From: JAZRPG01 sp045649105
Lineage (GTDB): Bacteria; Bacillota; Clostridia; Oscillospirales; JAAYXM01
Direction of reading: 5' to 3'
Assembly (NCBI GenBank): GCA_045649105.1
Contig: JAZRPG010000045.1
Coordinates: 1 to 64,000 of the forward strand
DNA: 64,000 bases
Numbering within the stretch: position 1 is the stretch's first letter; each line of letters starts with the position of its first letter. Under the pieces are notes generated by a model that did no database searches, was not told where the DNA came from, and saw nothing but the letters and a program-made list of their open reading frames with translations. Both the position numbers and the translations under genes were made by a program. This document shows positions 16,378 to 25,533 of this stretch, one piece after another.

Positions 16378-17871
16378 TCAGTCAATCGGCTTCATTGTGG
16401 GGAAGAGTATAACATCTCTTATTGAGAAGCTGTCGGTCAGAAGCATGACAAGTCTGTCTATGCCTATTCCGAGTCCGCCTGTTGGCGGCATACCGTACTC
16501 AAGCGCATTTATAAAGTCCTCATCAACCTCAGCATTTATTCCGAGCGCGCGCTTTGCCTCGACCTGAGCCGTAAATCTTGCACGCTGGTCTATCGGGTCG
16601 TTAAGCTCTGAGAAGGCATTGCCCATCTCTCTTGCGTATATAAAGAACTCAAAGCGCTCTGTAAACAGCGGCGCATCTGCCTTTCTCTTTGCAAGCGGAG
16701 AAATTTCAACAGGGTAGTCATATATTATTGTAGGCTGAATGAGCTTGTCCTCAACCTTTTCTTCAAAGAAAGCAACGAGTACCTCGCCCCGTGTCGCATT
16801 CTTCTCGACATGCACGCCCTCGCTCTCTGCAACGGCGCGGGCAGCAGCGTCATCTGCCCAATCGTCGTACGAAACACCTGCAAACTTTTTGACGGACTGT
16901 GCCATTGTAAGGCGCTCCCAATCAGAGCACATATCAATTTCAACGCCCTGGTATGTTATCTTCTCCGCACCGCAGATTTTCCTCGTGAGGTGCTTGTACA
17001 AATCCTCGACAAGGTCCATCATTCCGTAATAGTCAGTATATGCCTGGTATACCTCCATGGAGGTAAACTCAGGATTGTGCTTTACGCTCATTCCCTCGTT
17101 GCGGAAAATACGGCCCATCTCATAAACGCGCTCAAGACCGCCTACAATAAGGCGCTTTAAATAAAGCTCCGTCTCGATACGCAGATACATCGGAATATCC
17201 AGCGTGTTGTGGTGCGTTACAAACGGGCGCGCGGCAGCGCCGATTTCAAGCGTATGAAGGACAGGCGTATCAACCTCAAGGAATCCGCGCGCGTCCATAT
17301 AGTTTCTTATTTCGGAGAAAATGCGCGAACGCATAAGGAAAGTGTCCTTAACCTCCGGATTCATAATAAGGTCAACATACCTCTGACGGTAGCGGAGGTC
17401 CTGGTCCTTAAGACCATGGAACTTCTCCGGCAGCGGCTTTAAGGATTTCGAGAGCAGGGAAACACTTGTGCAATGCACGGATATTTCGCCGCGGCGTGTT
17501 CTGAACACCGTTCCCTTCGCACCTATTATGTCGCCTATGTCATATTTCTTGAATTTTGCAAAATCTTCTTCGCCTATATCATTTATACGGACATAGAGCT
17601 GGATTTTCCCCTTTGAGTCCTGAAGGTCGCAAAAAAATGCCTTGCCCATATCGCGGCGGCTCATCATACGCCCGGCAAGACTGACCTCGCTTCCCTCCAG
17701 GCTGTCGAAATTTTCGACAATCTCGGCGGAGTGGTGTGTCTGATCGTATTTTACAGTATTGTACGGATTTTCACCGTTCTCGATAAGATGTGCAAGCTTT
17801 GCACGGCGAATTTTTAATATTTCGCTTAAATCCTCAGTCTGTTCGTTTGTCATTATTTCTTCGGGTGCCAT
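16378..17871 (-). CDS. lysS: Lysine-tRNA ligase, class II
   Basis: It charges tRNA-Lys. The 497-residue protein has an N-terminal OB-fold anticodon-binding domain (about 55-150) and the class II catalytic core with motif 2 (RIFRNEGMSVKHNPEFTSME) and motif 3 (GLGIGIDRLVMLL). It lacks any extra domain. GGAGG nine bases before the ATG supports this start. It follows greA by 59 bp, the greA-lysS pair common in clostridia; no T-box leader is seen. Confidence 0.97.
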   Translation of the reverse strand: MAPEEIMTNEQTEDLSEILKIRRAKLAHLIENGENPYNTVKYDQTHHSAEIVENFDSLEGSEVSLAGRMMSRRDMGKAFFCDLQDSKGKIQLYVRINDIGEEDFAKFKKYDIGDIIGAKGTVFRTRRGEISVHCTSVSLLSKSLKPLPEKFHGLKDQDLRYRQRYVDLIMNPEVKDTFLMRSRIFSEIRNYMDARGFLEVDTPVLHTLEIGAAARPFVTHHNTLDIPMYLRIETELYLKRLIVGGLERVYEMGRIFRNEGMSVKHNPEFTSMEVYQAYTDYYGMMDLVEDLYKHLTRKICGAEKITYQGVEIDMCSDWERLTMAQSVKKFAGVSYDDWADDAAARAVAESEGVHVEKNATRGEVLVAFFEEKVEDKLIQPTIIYDYPVEISPLAKRKADAPLFTERFEFFIYAREMGNAFSELNDPIDQRARFTAQVEAKRALGINAEVDEDFINALEYGMPPTGGLGIGIDRLVMLLTDSFSIRDVILFPTMKPID

Positions 17872-17930
17872 GCAGATATTCCTCCATTTTACGCCCTGAG
17901 GGCAAATCGTTTCTTAAGTTTTTGCGTCCC

Positions 17931-18407
17931 TTACGCGTTTCCGATTTCGAGTATTTTATACTCGAGCTTTCCGGCAGGGGCTTCTACGCTGACGATATCG
18001 CCTATGCGGCTTCCGAGAAGAGCCGTGCCGAACGGCGACTCGTCTGATATGCGTCCCTTATATGGGTCAGCCTCCTGAGAGCCTACGAGTACATATTCCT
18101 CGCGGCTTTCATCGGACATGTCCATAACAGTGACCTTACAGCCTGTCGTCACCTCATCAGTCTTTATGCTTGACGCGTCAATTATCTCATAATTGGCAAG
18201 GATATTCTCCACCTCTGCCATGCGTGAGAACATTTTGCCCTGCTCGTTCTTCGCCTCGTCGTATTCACTGTTCTCCGACAGGTCACCGAATGAGCGCGCC
18301 TCTTTTATAAGCTCGGCTATCTCCTTTTCACGGACGGTCTTCATCCAATGCAACTCGTCACGCAGCTCCTGGAGACGCTCTTTTGTCAGTTTGTATGCTT
18401 TTGCCAT
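17931..18407 (-). CDS. greA: Transcription elongation factor GreA
   Basis: GreA rescues backtracked RNA polymerase by stimulating transcript cleavage. At 158 residues it has the family length: an N-terminal coiled coil (about 1-75, with the acidic tip around GDLSENSEYDEAKNEQ) and a C-terminal FKBP-like domain ending in GKLEYKILEI. I chose the ATG at 18407 because AGAAGG lies eight bases upstream; a GTG three codons earlier is the alternative. It is first in the long minus-strand run, behind a consensus promoter. Confidence 0.96.
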   Translation of the reverse strand: MAKAYKLTKERLQELRDELHWMKTVREKEIAELIKEARSFGDLSENSEYDEAKNEQGKMFSRMAEVENILANYEIIDASSIKTDEVTTGCKVTVMDMSDESREEYVLVGSQEADPYKGRISDESPFGTALLGSRIGDIVSVEAPAGKLEYKILEIGNA

Positions 18408-18494
18408 TTTCTGCACCTTCTTTTTTCGTGATAAAAAATGTTATTTTGCACTTTCCTACTATATAAATAGAAAATACTTATTTATATTCTACAT

Positions 18495-18523
18495 ATTATA
18501 GAGATGTATTCCAAAATTGTCAA
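18495..18523 (-). promoter_or_regulatory. Consensus sigma-A promoter of the greA-lysS operon
   Basis: TTGACA, a 17-bp spacer and TATAAT on the minus strand: a perfect consensus. The start would be near 18488, leaving a leader of about 80 nt that is A+T rich with no clear regulatory fold. Confidence 0.85.
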
Positions 18524-18541
18524 GTAAAAAGTTTATTTATT

Positions 18542-19258
18542 TTACTTTTCCGCGCATCTGAGGACTGTTTTTATCTCATCTGCGCACAAAAAACCGCATG
18601 TTATAAGTGCCGCCGCGGATGATGCGGCACAATTTTGCGGAATAATGCTCCCAAACTCCGCAGGCAGCAGCACCTCAAAATCCGAAAGTGTTGCGCACCT
18701 CTTGCCGCTCCTTAAAACTGCGCCTTCTTCCTCGGAAAAGGCAACCGAAACATCATTCTCCTGCACAGGAGCCGTGTTTTCAAGCAAGCGCGCCACAGCA
18801 CCTGTCCTCGCGAGCAGGGCATCTGCTATATCGGCACCGCTTATGCAATCAAAGACAATATGCCTGCTTACCCTGCTGAGACGCACCGCCGCGTTAAGCA
18901 TTGTTTCAAAGCCTCCGCGCCTGAGAATAAACCGCGTTTTTTCAGCACTGTATCCCGCGTCCTCAGTAAATAACAGCGCCATTTCTGCAAGCTTTTCACT
19001 TTCAAGTCTCCGCACCGTGGCAAGCTCAACTCCGTACGCACGCAGCATATCGGTATATAAAAATCCATCCTCCGCCGCACACATCGCAACGCCCATATGC
19101 CGTATAGCCTCTGCGGCGCGGCGCACGCGCCTTTTTACAGCTCTTCCTCTGCCATGTGTTATTGAAAGATTGAACACAGCTACGGCGCCTGCAGCTCCGC
19201 CTGAGCTTATTTTAAACCCATGATACTGCCGCGTATCCGTGCCTGTTATAATACACAT
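18542..19258 (-). CDS. Hypothetical protein
   Basis: I do not recognise this protein of about 239 residues. No signal peptide or membrane segment is obvious. A basic stretch RGRAVKRRVRRAAEA lies near residues 37-51. Two segments look mildly hydrophobic (about 140-160 and the alanine-rich ASSAAALITCGFL near the C-terminus). The start could be the ATG used here or a GTG two codons upstream. It is isolated: the greA promoter lies directly behind it and a strong hairpin separates it from the S41 protease gene upstream. Confidence 0.6.
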   Translation of the reverse strand: MCIITGTDTRQYHGFKISSGGAAGAVAVFNLSITHGRGRAVKRRVRRAAEAIRHMGVAMCAAEDGFLYTDMLRAYGVELATVRRLESEKLAEMALLFTEDAGYSAEKTRFILRRGGFETMLNAAVRLSRVSRHIVFDCISGADIADALLARTGAVARLLENTAPVQENDVSVAFSEEEGAVLRSGKRCATLSDFEVLLPAEFGSIIPQNCAASSAAALITCGFLCADEIKTVLRCAEK

Positions 19259-19333
19259 CCGCACTTATATCACCGCCCGAGTAAACTACCGATACATGTT
19301 TACGAAAAAGGCGCGTGATATATTACAAGAATT

Positions 19334-19368
19334 TCGGACGGAACACCGCCACGCGGTCTTCCGTCCGA
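19334..19368 (-). terminator. Strong hairpin behind the ftsEX-protease operon
   Basis: TCGGACGGAA pairs with TTCCGTCCGA (10 bp), with an inner ACCGC/GCGGT stem. It follows the S41 protease stop by about 20 bp on the minus strand. No clear T-run follows, so it may act as a weak terminator or a 3'-end stabiliser. Confidence 0.45.
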
Positions 19369-19389
19369 TAAAAGCTTGTTTTAAAAAAA

Positions 19390-20589
19390 TTATATTTTTT
19401 CTTTAACCGCCGAAATCGCGGCCTGAAGCTGCCTGTCGGTGTCCTCTGTGAGGCGGTAGAAATTCTTTGTCTCCTCCTCAGTAAGAATAACTTCCCTATC
19501 CGGCTTTACTCCGCCGCTTTCCTCAAGGCTTACGCCTCTTGCCGTGAAATACTTGCTGACTGACAGGACAAGCCCTGACCCGTCCTGAAGTTTTATTGTG
19601 CTCTGGGCGCTTCCCTTGCCTGTTGTTGCCTCACCGACTACCGTCGCCTTGCCCGTCTCCTGCAGCGATGCCGCAAAAAACTCAGCCGCGCTTACTGAAT
19701 ACCGGTTTGTTATTACAGCCATGGGGAGGTTTAACTCATTCGCGTCTGATTTATAGCTGTGGACATCACCGAACTTATCCTGCTCGCTTATTATTACGCC
19801 CTCGGGCACAATCGGGTCAAGCACATTGACGAGCACATTGAGAAGCCCGCCCGGGTTGTTTCGGACATCAAAGACTATACCCGAAACATTTGCCTTCTTA
19901 AGATTTTCGAGCGCCTCTGCCATGTCCTTGTCGACATTTGCATCAAAGTTGGAAATCCTTATATAACCTATATTCCCGTCAAGGATTTTTGAGTTTACGG
20001 CCTGTATGTCTATTTCCTTTCGCGTAATGCTCAAATCAAACGGGTCAGGCGTTCCGCTTCTGACAAGCGTCAGCCTTACCGACGTCCCCGAAGCACCTGC
20101 TATCTTCTTCACCGCGGCATCGTATCCTATATCCGACACCGCCTCGCCGTCAACCTTTGTTATGATATCAAACGGCTTTATCCCTGCCGCCTCTGCCGGC
20201 GCATCTTCGTACACATCAAGAACAAGCACCGCGTTGCTTTCCTCGTCAAATGCGGCATTTATGCCTATACCGACAAGCTTATTATTTGTCGAGTTCGCAA
20301 GCTCGGCAAACTGGTCAGCCGTCAGATAGTGTGACCATTTGTCGCCGAGAAATGCGACCATGCCGTATAGCGCGCCGTCGATTAAATCCTGGTCATTATA
20401 ATCATTTACATAGTACTTATCAATATAGCTGCGCACCTCGGCAATTTTTGAATACTCCTGTTCACGGCGGCCGAGGCCTATCAGCTTATCATTATACTGC
20501 CGCTCGGAAACATAAAATGTTATGCAATATGTGACAGCCGCAGTGAGCAGCATAAGCGCTATGGTCGTCGCTATATGTTTTTTCTTCAT
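19390..20589 (-). CDS. S41 family C-terminal processing protease (CtpA-like)
   Basis: A membrane-anchored serine protease of the tail-specific family, acting outside the membrane. From the ATG preceded by AAGGAG the protein is 399 residues: one N-terminal transmembrane segment (about 5-22), a PDZ domain (about 95-180) and the S41 catalytic domain. The latter has the Ser in SVSAAEFFAAS and the Lys in TTGKGSAQ. It lies 24 bp after an EnvC-like M23 gene and ftsEX; CtpA proteases sit beside ftsEX and M23 genes in many Bacillota. Substrate unknown. Confidence 0.93.
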   Translation of the reverse strand: MKKKHIATTIALMLLTAAVTYCITFYVSERQYNDKLIGLGRREQEYSKIAEVRSYIDKYYVNDYNDQDLIDGALYGMVAFLGDKWSHYLTADQFAELANSTNNKLVGIGINAAFDEESNAVLVLDVYEDAPAEAAGIKPFDIITKVDGEAVSDIGYDAAVKKIAGASGTSVRLTLVRSGTPDPFDLSITRKEIDIQAVNSKILDGNIGYIRISNFDANVDKDMAEALENLKKANVSGIVFDVRNNPGGLLNVLVNVLDPIVPEGVIISEQDKFGDVHSYKSDANELNLPMAVITNRYSVSAAEFFAASLQETGKATVVGEATTGKGSAQSTIKLQDGSGLVLSVSKYFTARGVSLEESGGVKPDREVILTEEETKNFYRLTEDTDRQLQAAISAVKEKI

Positions 20590-20613
20590 AAATTTCTCCT
20601 TTTTCAAGGCGCA

Positions 20614-21792
20614 TTATTTGAAATACTGCATCGGGTTTGTGTGGTTCCCGTTTATAAGCACCTCAAAGTGCAGGTGCGGACCCGTCGAATAGCCCGTGGA
20701 GCCGATAAGACCGACTACCTGCCCCCTTGTTACCTTTGCGCCCTTTGAGACCTTAATTTTGCTCATATGCGCATAAAGCGTGGATGTCCCGCCGCCATGG
20801 TCAATAACAACATAGTTTCCGTAGCCCTTGCTTGACCAGCCGGCAACTATGACTGTTCCGCTGTTTGCCGCAAATATATTCGTGCCCTGTTTTGCACCGA
20901 TGTCTATACCCGTATGCATACGCGTCTTCTTTGTTATCGGATCACGTCTTGTACCGTATGGCGAGGTTATATATGTCGCAACTGATGGCCAGTACATGGC
21001 ACCGCCGACATATTTTGTCTGCGAACCGGACTTGGAAAGAAGCTTCTTAAGCTCATTCCTTGCCTGCTCCTGAGCGCGCTCCGCCTCCTGATATGCCTTC
21101 TCATATTCCGACGCCTCAGAGTTTAATTCCTTTAAAAGACTGTTCGCCTGATTATACTGGCTCGTGAGCGAGCTTTTTTTGTTCACCAGCTCTTTTTTTG
21201 CCGATGCCTGCTGCTCTCGGGCGCTGTCAAGCTCCGCTTTTTTCTTTTCAATATTTTCGCGAAGACCCGAAAGCTCCTTCATAAGCTTTTTGTCGCCCTC
21301 AACTATGCTTCCTATAACCTCGGTTCTTGTGAGCATGTCCGAGAAGCTGTCCGCAGAAAGGATAATGCCGAGCATCGATGCCGAGCCTTCTTCTTCCATT
21401 ATGCGAACGCGCTTTAAAAACTGCTCATATTCTGTCTTTTCCTTCTCCTGCGCTGCCGAAAGCTCCTCGCTGCATGTCTTTATCTTGACATCAAGCGCGC
21501 CTATGAGCTCATTTATTGTATCAACTTCCTGCTGCGTAATATCGATTTGTTTGTCGATTGCATTTTTTTTAGTCATTGTAGACTTCTTTTTTGCGTTTAT
21601 CGCATTCAGTTCCTTCTGAATCTTCTTCTTCTGCGAATCATGACTTGACAGCTTGCTGTTAAGCCCTGAAACCGTCTCGGCAGCATCGGCTCTCGCAAAA
21701 ACGAATATCTCCGCCACAAGGGCGAAAACCAGCAAAAACGCAAGTACTCCCGCTATTACGGATGCTATTATACGAGTGCTCTTTCTTCCCAT
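20614..21792 (-). CDS. Murein hydrolase activator, EnvC-like, M23 peptidase domain
   Basis: A secreted peptidoglycan endopeptidase or activator. The 392-residue protein has an N-terminal signal anchor (about 8-30), a long coiled coil (about 38-255) and a C-terminal LytM/M23 domain. The zinc-site motifs HTGIDIG and HLHFEV are both intact, so it is probably an active enzyme, unlike degenerate EnvC. It follows ftsEX, whose product complex is known to control such coiled-coil hydrolases through FtsX. AAGGAGG precedes the ATG. Confidence 0.93.
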   Translation of the reverse strand: MGRKSTRIIASVIAGVLAFLLVFALVAEIFVFARADAAETVSGLNSKLSSHDSQKKKIQKELNAINAKKKSTMTKKNAIDKQIDITQQEVDTINELIGALDVKIKTCSEELSAAQEKEKTEYEQFLKRVRIMEEEGSASMLGIILSADSFSDMLTRTEVIGSIVEGDKKLMKELSGLRENIEKKKAELDSAREQQASAKKELVNKKSSLTSQYNQANSLLKELNSEASEYEKAYQEAERAQEQARNELKKLLSKSGSQTKYVGGAMYWPSVATYITSPYGTRRDPITKKTRMHTGIDIGAKQGTNIFAANSGTVIVAGWSSKGYGNYVVIDHGGGTSTLYAHMSKIKVSKGAKVTRGQVVGLIGSTGYSTGPHLHFEVLINGNHTNPMQYFK

Positions 21793-21818
21793 ATTACGGA
21801 AACCTCCTTACAGCGATA

Positions 21819-22706
21819 CTATACCTTTAAGAACTTTCTGAGCGTGATTGCGCTTCCAAGTCCTCCGACTATAACGCCGACTCCGAAAAATGCCGCCATA
21901 AGCGCGAATACAATGTCGGAAAACGCAACTGTCGGAATAAAGCTTATGCTTGCAAAGGCGCGCGAAACAACATATTCATACACGCCCCACTGCAGAAGAA
22001 GAGCAAGCGCGGCGCCCGCAATCCCGAGGAGGAGACCCTCAATTACAAACGGAATACGCACGAAGCTGTTTGTCGCGCCTATCATCTTCATTATTGCTAT
22101 TTCCTCACGGCGGTTAAACATCGTGAGATTTACCGTGTTTGAAATAATAAATATCGACACGAGCACGAGAATGAGTATAAGCACAACACATATTACGGTC
22201 ACAACATCGCGCACCTGTATTATCTTGTCGGATATGTCGCTGCGCGCGCTGACTTTGGCGATGCCCTCAATTCCCTCGAGCGATTTTGCCGCCGAGGCCG
22301 TATCGTGAATGTCATGAAGCGTTACATTATATCGGTCACGCAACGGGTTCCTGTCGTCAAGCCCGTCCAGGAGCGCGCTCTCCTCGCCGAACTCGTTACG
22401 GAAATTCTCAAGCGCTTCCGCCTTTGATGTGTATTTTACCGATGCAATAGTCGGTATTTCAAGGATTTTATCCTCTATCGCGCGTGCGGCCTCCTCTGTG
22501 AGCGTTTCGTCCACATATGCGACAACCTCATTCTTCTTCTCTATATCGCTGAGAAGGTGCTCAACATTTGTGACCACAAGCGTGAAGCTTCCCATAAGAA
22601 GAAGGCACGCCGTGATAACACTCATTGCGGCCATGCTCATAAGCCTGTGTGCGAATATGCTCCGTACGCCCTCGCGCAGGAAATATGTATAATTATAAAG
22701 CTTCAT
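21819..22706 (-). CDS. ftsX: Cell division permease-like protein FtsX
   Basis: The membrane half of the FtsEX complex, which passes ATP-driven conformational change to extracellular hydrolases. The 295 residues show an N-terminal transmembrane helix (about 22-45), a large extracytoplasmic loop (about 46-170) and three further helices (about 173-200, 215-245, 265-290). The cytoplasmic REEIAIMKMIGATN between helices is the family's FtsE-contacting block. The start overlaps ftsE by 14 bp. Confidence 0.95.
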   Translation of the reverse strand: MKLYNYTYFLREGVRSIFAHRLMSMAAMSVITACLLLMGSFTLVVTNVEHLLSDIEKKNEVVAYVDETLTEEAARAIEDKILEIPTIASVKYTSKAEALENFRNEFGEESALLDGLDDRNPLRDRYNVTLHDIHDTASAAKSLEGIEGIAKVSARSDISDKIIQVRDVVTVICVVLILILVLVSIFIISNTVNLTMFNRREEIAIMKMIGATNSFVRIPFVIEGLLLGIAGAALALLLQWGVYEYVVSRAFASISFIPTVAFSDIVFALMAAFFGVGVIVGGLGSAITLRKFLKV

Positions 22707-23382
22707 TTTGATAATACCCGCCTGTTCTGTCGCTTATAATGCGACCGTCGTCTATAGCGATAACGCGCTTTGAAAATTGATTTACAAGCTCGCGCTCATG
22801 CGTGACAACAAGCATAGTCGTTCCGAGCTCATTTATCTTCTCAAGCAGGCTCATTATCTCAAGTGACATCTTCGGGTCAAGATTGCCCGTCGGCTCATCG
22901 GCGATTATCATGCGCGGATTATTCACAAGCGCTCTTGCAACGGCAACTCTCTGCCGCTCACCGCCCGACAGCTCCTTCGGATACGATTTTTGCTTATTCT
23001 CAAGCCCCACAAGCTTCAGGACATACGGCACACGCTTTTTTATAACGCGCGGCGGCGCGCCCACTGCGCGCATGGCAAATGCCACATTTTCATAAACTGT
23101 CTTTTTATCTATCAGGCGAAAGTCCTGAAACACTATGCCGACGGTACGGCGAAGCTCAGGAATTTTCGACTCCTTTATCTTATTTAAGTTAAATCCGTTT
23201 ATCACACCGCGTCCCGAGCTCATCTTTACTTCGCTTGTGAGAATCTTTACTATTGTCGATTTTCCTGAAGCGGAGGAGCCGACGAGAAACACGAACTCAC
23301 CATCGTCGATTTTTAAGTTTATGCCCGACAGCGCAGGCGTTCCGTTTTCATACACCTTGCATACATCAAGGAGCCTAACCAT
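22693..23382 (-). CDS. ftsE: Cell division ATP-binding protein FtsE
   Basis: The ABC-type ATPase partner of FtsX. It is 229 residues with Walker A (GSSASGKST), the signature LSGGERQRVAVARAL, Walker B (MIIADEPTGNLD) and the H-loop VVTHERE. AAAGGA precedes the ATG. It is the first of four tightly spaced genes (ftsE, ftsX, M23 peptidase, S41 protease), which together form a wall-remodelling unit used in division or elongation. Confidence 0.96.
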   Translation of the reverse strand: MVRLLDVCKVYENGTPALSGINLKIDDGEFVFLVGSSASGKSTIVKILTSEVKMSSGRGVINGFNLNKIKESKIPELRRTVGIVFQDFRLIDKKTVYENVAFAMRAVGAPPRVIKKRVPYVLKLVGLENKQKSYPKELSGGERQRVAVARALVNNPRMIIADEPTGNLDPKMSLEIMSLLEKINELGTTMLVVTHERELVNQFSKRVIAIDDGRIISDRTGGYYQNEAL

Positions 23383-23403
23383 TACTCACATTCCTTTCAT
23401 GCA

Positions 23404-24495
23404 CTAAAATGCCGAACCCTGTATGGAAAGATAACGCCGAACCATAAGCGCTACCTTAAAAATAATCGCGTGGTCAAACTCTCGAAGGTCAAGTCCCGTT
23501 ATCTTCTTTATTTTCTCAAGACGATAAACAAGGGTATTCCTATGGACAAACAGGTTTCGCGACGTCTCAGATACATTTAAATTATTTTCAAAGAATTTCT
23601 GTATTGTATTAAGAGTCTCTGTATCAAGAGAATCAAGCGAGCCGTTTTTGAACACCTCAGACAAAAACATCTCGCACAGCGTCGTCGGAAGCTGATATAT
23701 AAGCCTGCCTATGCCAAGGTTTTCATAGCTTACTATATCGCGCTCCGTATCAAACATTTTTCCTACCGTTATTGCCGACTGCGCCTCTTTATATGACACG
23801 GCAAGGTCCTTAAGCGTCGGCGCGACTGTCCCTATTCCTATGACCGTCTTTATAAACATCTCGGAATTAAGCGTATCGCGGATACTTTCCGCAATGCGTA
23901 TAAAATCGGAAGCGCCCGCACCCGGAGCCGTCTCACGCACAAGAACAATCTCCGTTTCGCTGACACTGACGACAAAATCCTTCTGCTTATCAGGGAACAT
24001 GCTGGAAACAACATCTACCGCGGCAGCATCGCAGTGGTCAAGCTGTCTTATAAGAAACACCACATGCGGAACATCCATCTGCATGCGCAGCTCACCCGAC
24101 TTCATATAGATATCACCGGTCAGGATATTGTCAAGTATAATATTCTTTATAAATGTCGCGCGGTCATGCTTCTCGTCGTAGTATTTCTTCGCATTGCCGA
24201 CTGCGAGCGATGCCATAATACAAAGACTGCGCGCAACCTCGTCCTCGCCGCTTACAAACACGACATATTCAAAGCGCGCGCCCGGCGTTGCAACAGGCTT
24301 ATATGTATCGCCGTCAAACACTATATATGAGCCTATCATCTCGCTCAGTGCATCAACTGCCTGCTCACGCACTGTGCCCCTGAGACTCTGGTCCGTACAT
24401 GCGACGACCTCTCCCGAAAGGCTTATAACGCCCACGGTCCTGTCAGTTGCCTCCTTCATCTGAAGTATTATGTTCTGAAGCATTCTCCAAGCCAT
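23404..24495 (-). CDS. CdaR/PucR-family transcriptional regulator
   Basis: A 363-residue regulator with an N-terminal sensing region (about 1-130), a GGDEF-like middle region (about 135-265) and a C-terminal PucR-type helix-turn-helix (about 300-355: LNVSETSRNLFVHRNTLVYR, then LEKIKKITGLD). Family members such as CdaR respond to sugar diacids, others to purines or amino acids; the ligand here is unknown. The ATG used has AAGGTGG seven bases upstream. It has its own promoter and lies directly before ftsE, so it could read through into the ftsEX genes. Confidence 0.85.
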   Translation of the reverse strand: MAWRMLQNIILQMKEATDRTVGVISLSGEVVACTDQSLRGTVREQAVDALSEMIGSYIVFDGDTYKPVATPGARFEYVVFVSGEDEVARSLCIMASLAVGNAKKYYDEKHDRATFIKNIILDNILTGDIYMKSGELRMQMDVPHVVFLIRQLDHCDAAAVDVVSSMFPDKQKDFVVSVSETEIVLVRETAPGAGASDFIRIAESIRDTLNSEMFIKTVIGIGTVAPTLKDLAVSYKEAQSAITVGKMFDTERDIVSYENLGIGRLIYQLPTTLCEMFLSEVFKNGSLDSLDTETLNTIQKFFENNLNVSETSRNLFVHRNTLVYRLEKIKKITGLDLREFDHAIIFKVALMVRRYLSIQGSAF

Positions 24496-24583
24496 TCTCA
24501 AACCACCTTTTTTAAAGACAACGGCGCCGTCAAAAAAATGATGCTCGGCGACAAATACGTCATTTTATACTATAACACTATCT

Positions 24584-24612
24584 ATAATAACAGATTCTCT
24601 GTCGAAAATCAA
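24584..24612 (-). promoter_or_regulatory. Promoter of the CdaR-like regulator
   Basis: TTGATT, a 17-bp spacer and TATTAT on the minus strand with an extended -10 TGT. The leader is about 80 nt and contains a short GACGGCGCCGT palindrome. Confidence 0.6.
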
Positions 24613-24644
24613 TGAAAATTATGTAAAATATTCGCCTCCTGAGC

Positions 24645-25529
24645 CTACTTCTCCTCTCGCACGCGCCTGACATCACGCGCTATTTGTGACTTAAGTTCAC
24701 CCAGTGAAGCAAACCTCATTTCCTCGCGCAGAAATTCACACAGCTCCACATGCACAGTCTCTCCGTACAGCTCGCCCGAAAAATCAAGTATATTTGTCTC
24801 TGCGCGCACCGCGCCGTCTTCCGAAACCGTCGGCCGCACGCCGATATCCGTAACACTTCTGTACTCCTTCCCGCGAATGAAGGTGCGCGATGAGTATACT
24901 CCGAATTTCGGCACTTGAACCTCCTCGGAAAAACTCTGATTTACAGTAGGAAAGCCGAGACCTCCGCCGAGGCGCCTGCCATGCTCCGTTTTTGAAATAA
25001 TGCTGTGGCGGTGGCCGAGAAGCTTTTGCGCTTCCTTAACTTCTCCGCGTGCAATAAGCTCGCGTATTGCGGTAGAGCTTACGGCACGGCCGTCTACGCA
25101 TACCGGCTCTGCAATATCACAGCCGCAGCCGAAAGAGGCGCACAGCGACGAAAGCTCTCCTGCGTCACCCTTGCCCCCGCGTCCGAATCTGAAATCGTAT
25201 CCTGCGACAACATGCCGTACTTTGCATTCACCGATAAGTATATTTTCGACAAATTCGCGGCATGTAAGGTCTGCATACTGCCTGTCAAACTCTTTTATTA
25301 TTATGTCATTTATTCCGTAAAGCCCCGATATGAGCATCTTGCGCTCCTCTGTGGTATTTATGAGCTTTACCGGTTTTTTTAAAAGCACATTGGACGGGTG
25401 CGATGAATATGTCAGTACGGCAGGCGACAGAGAAAGCTCCTCTGCTCTTTTGCGCACAAGCTTAAAAAGCGCACCGTGACCTATGTGCACACCGTCAAAA
25501 AAACCAAGCGCAATAACCCTTCCATTCAT
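24645..25529 (-). CDS. ribF: Bifunctional riboflavin kinase/FMN adenylyltransferase
   Basis: It converts riboflavin to FMN and then FAD. Starting at the ATG with GAGGTG seven bases upstream, it is 294 residues. The N-terminal FAD synthetase domain has GFFDGVHIGH and the SSTAIRELI block. The C-terminal riboflavin kinase domain has GRRLGGGLGFPTVN and GVYSS. It is the last gene of the rimP-nusA-infB run, four bases after truB, the usual position in Bacillota. Confidence 0.96.
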   Translation of the reverse strand: MNGRVIALGFFDGVHIGHGALFKLVRKRAEELSLSPAVLTYSSHPSNVLLKKPVKLINTTEERKMLISGLYGINDIIIKEFDRQYADLTCREFVENILIGECKVRHVVAGYDFRFGRGGKGDAGELSSLCASFGCGCDIAEPVCVDGRAVSSTAIRELIARGEVKEAQKLLGHRHSIISKTEHGRRLGGGLGFPTVNQSFSEEVQVPKFGVYSSRTFIRGKEYRSVTDIGVRPTVSEDGAVRAETNILDFSGELYGETVHVELCEFLREEMRFASLGELKSQIARDVRRVREEK

Positions 25530-25533
25530 ATAA

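Noticed and set aside
17872..17930. T-box leader in front of lysS
   Set aside because: The 59-bp gap to greA is too short and holds only a GCCCTGAGGGC mini-palindrome.
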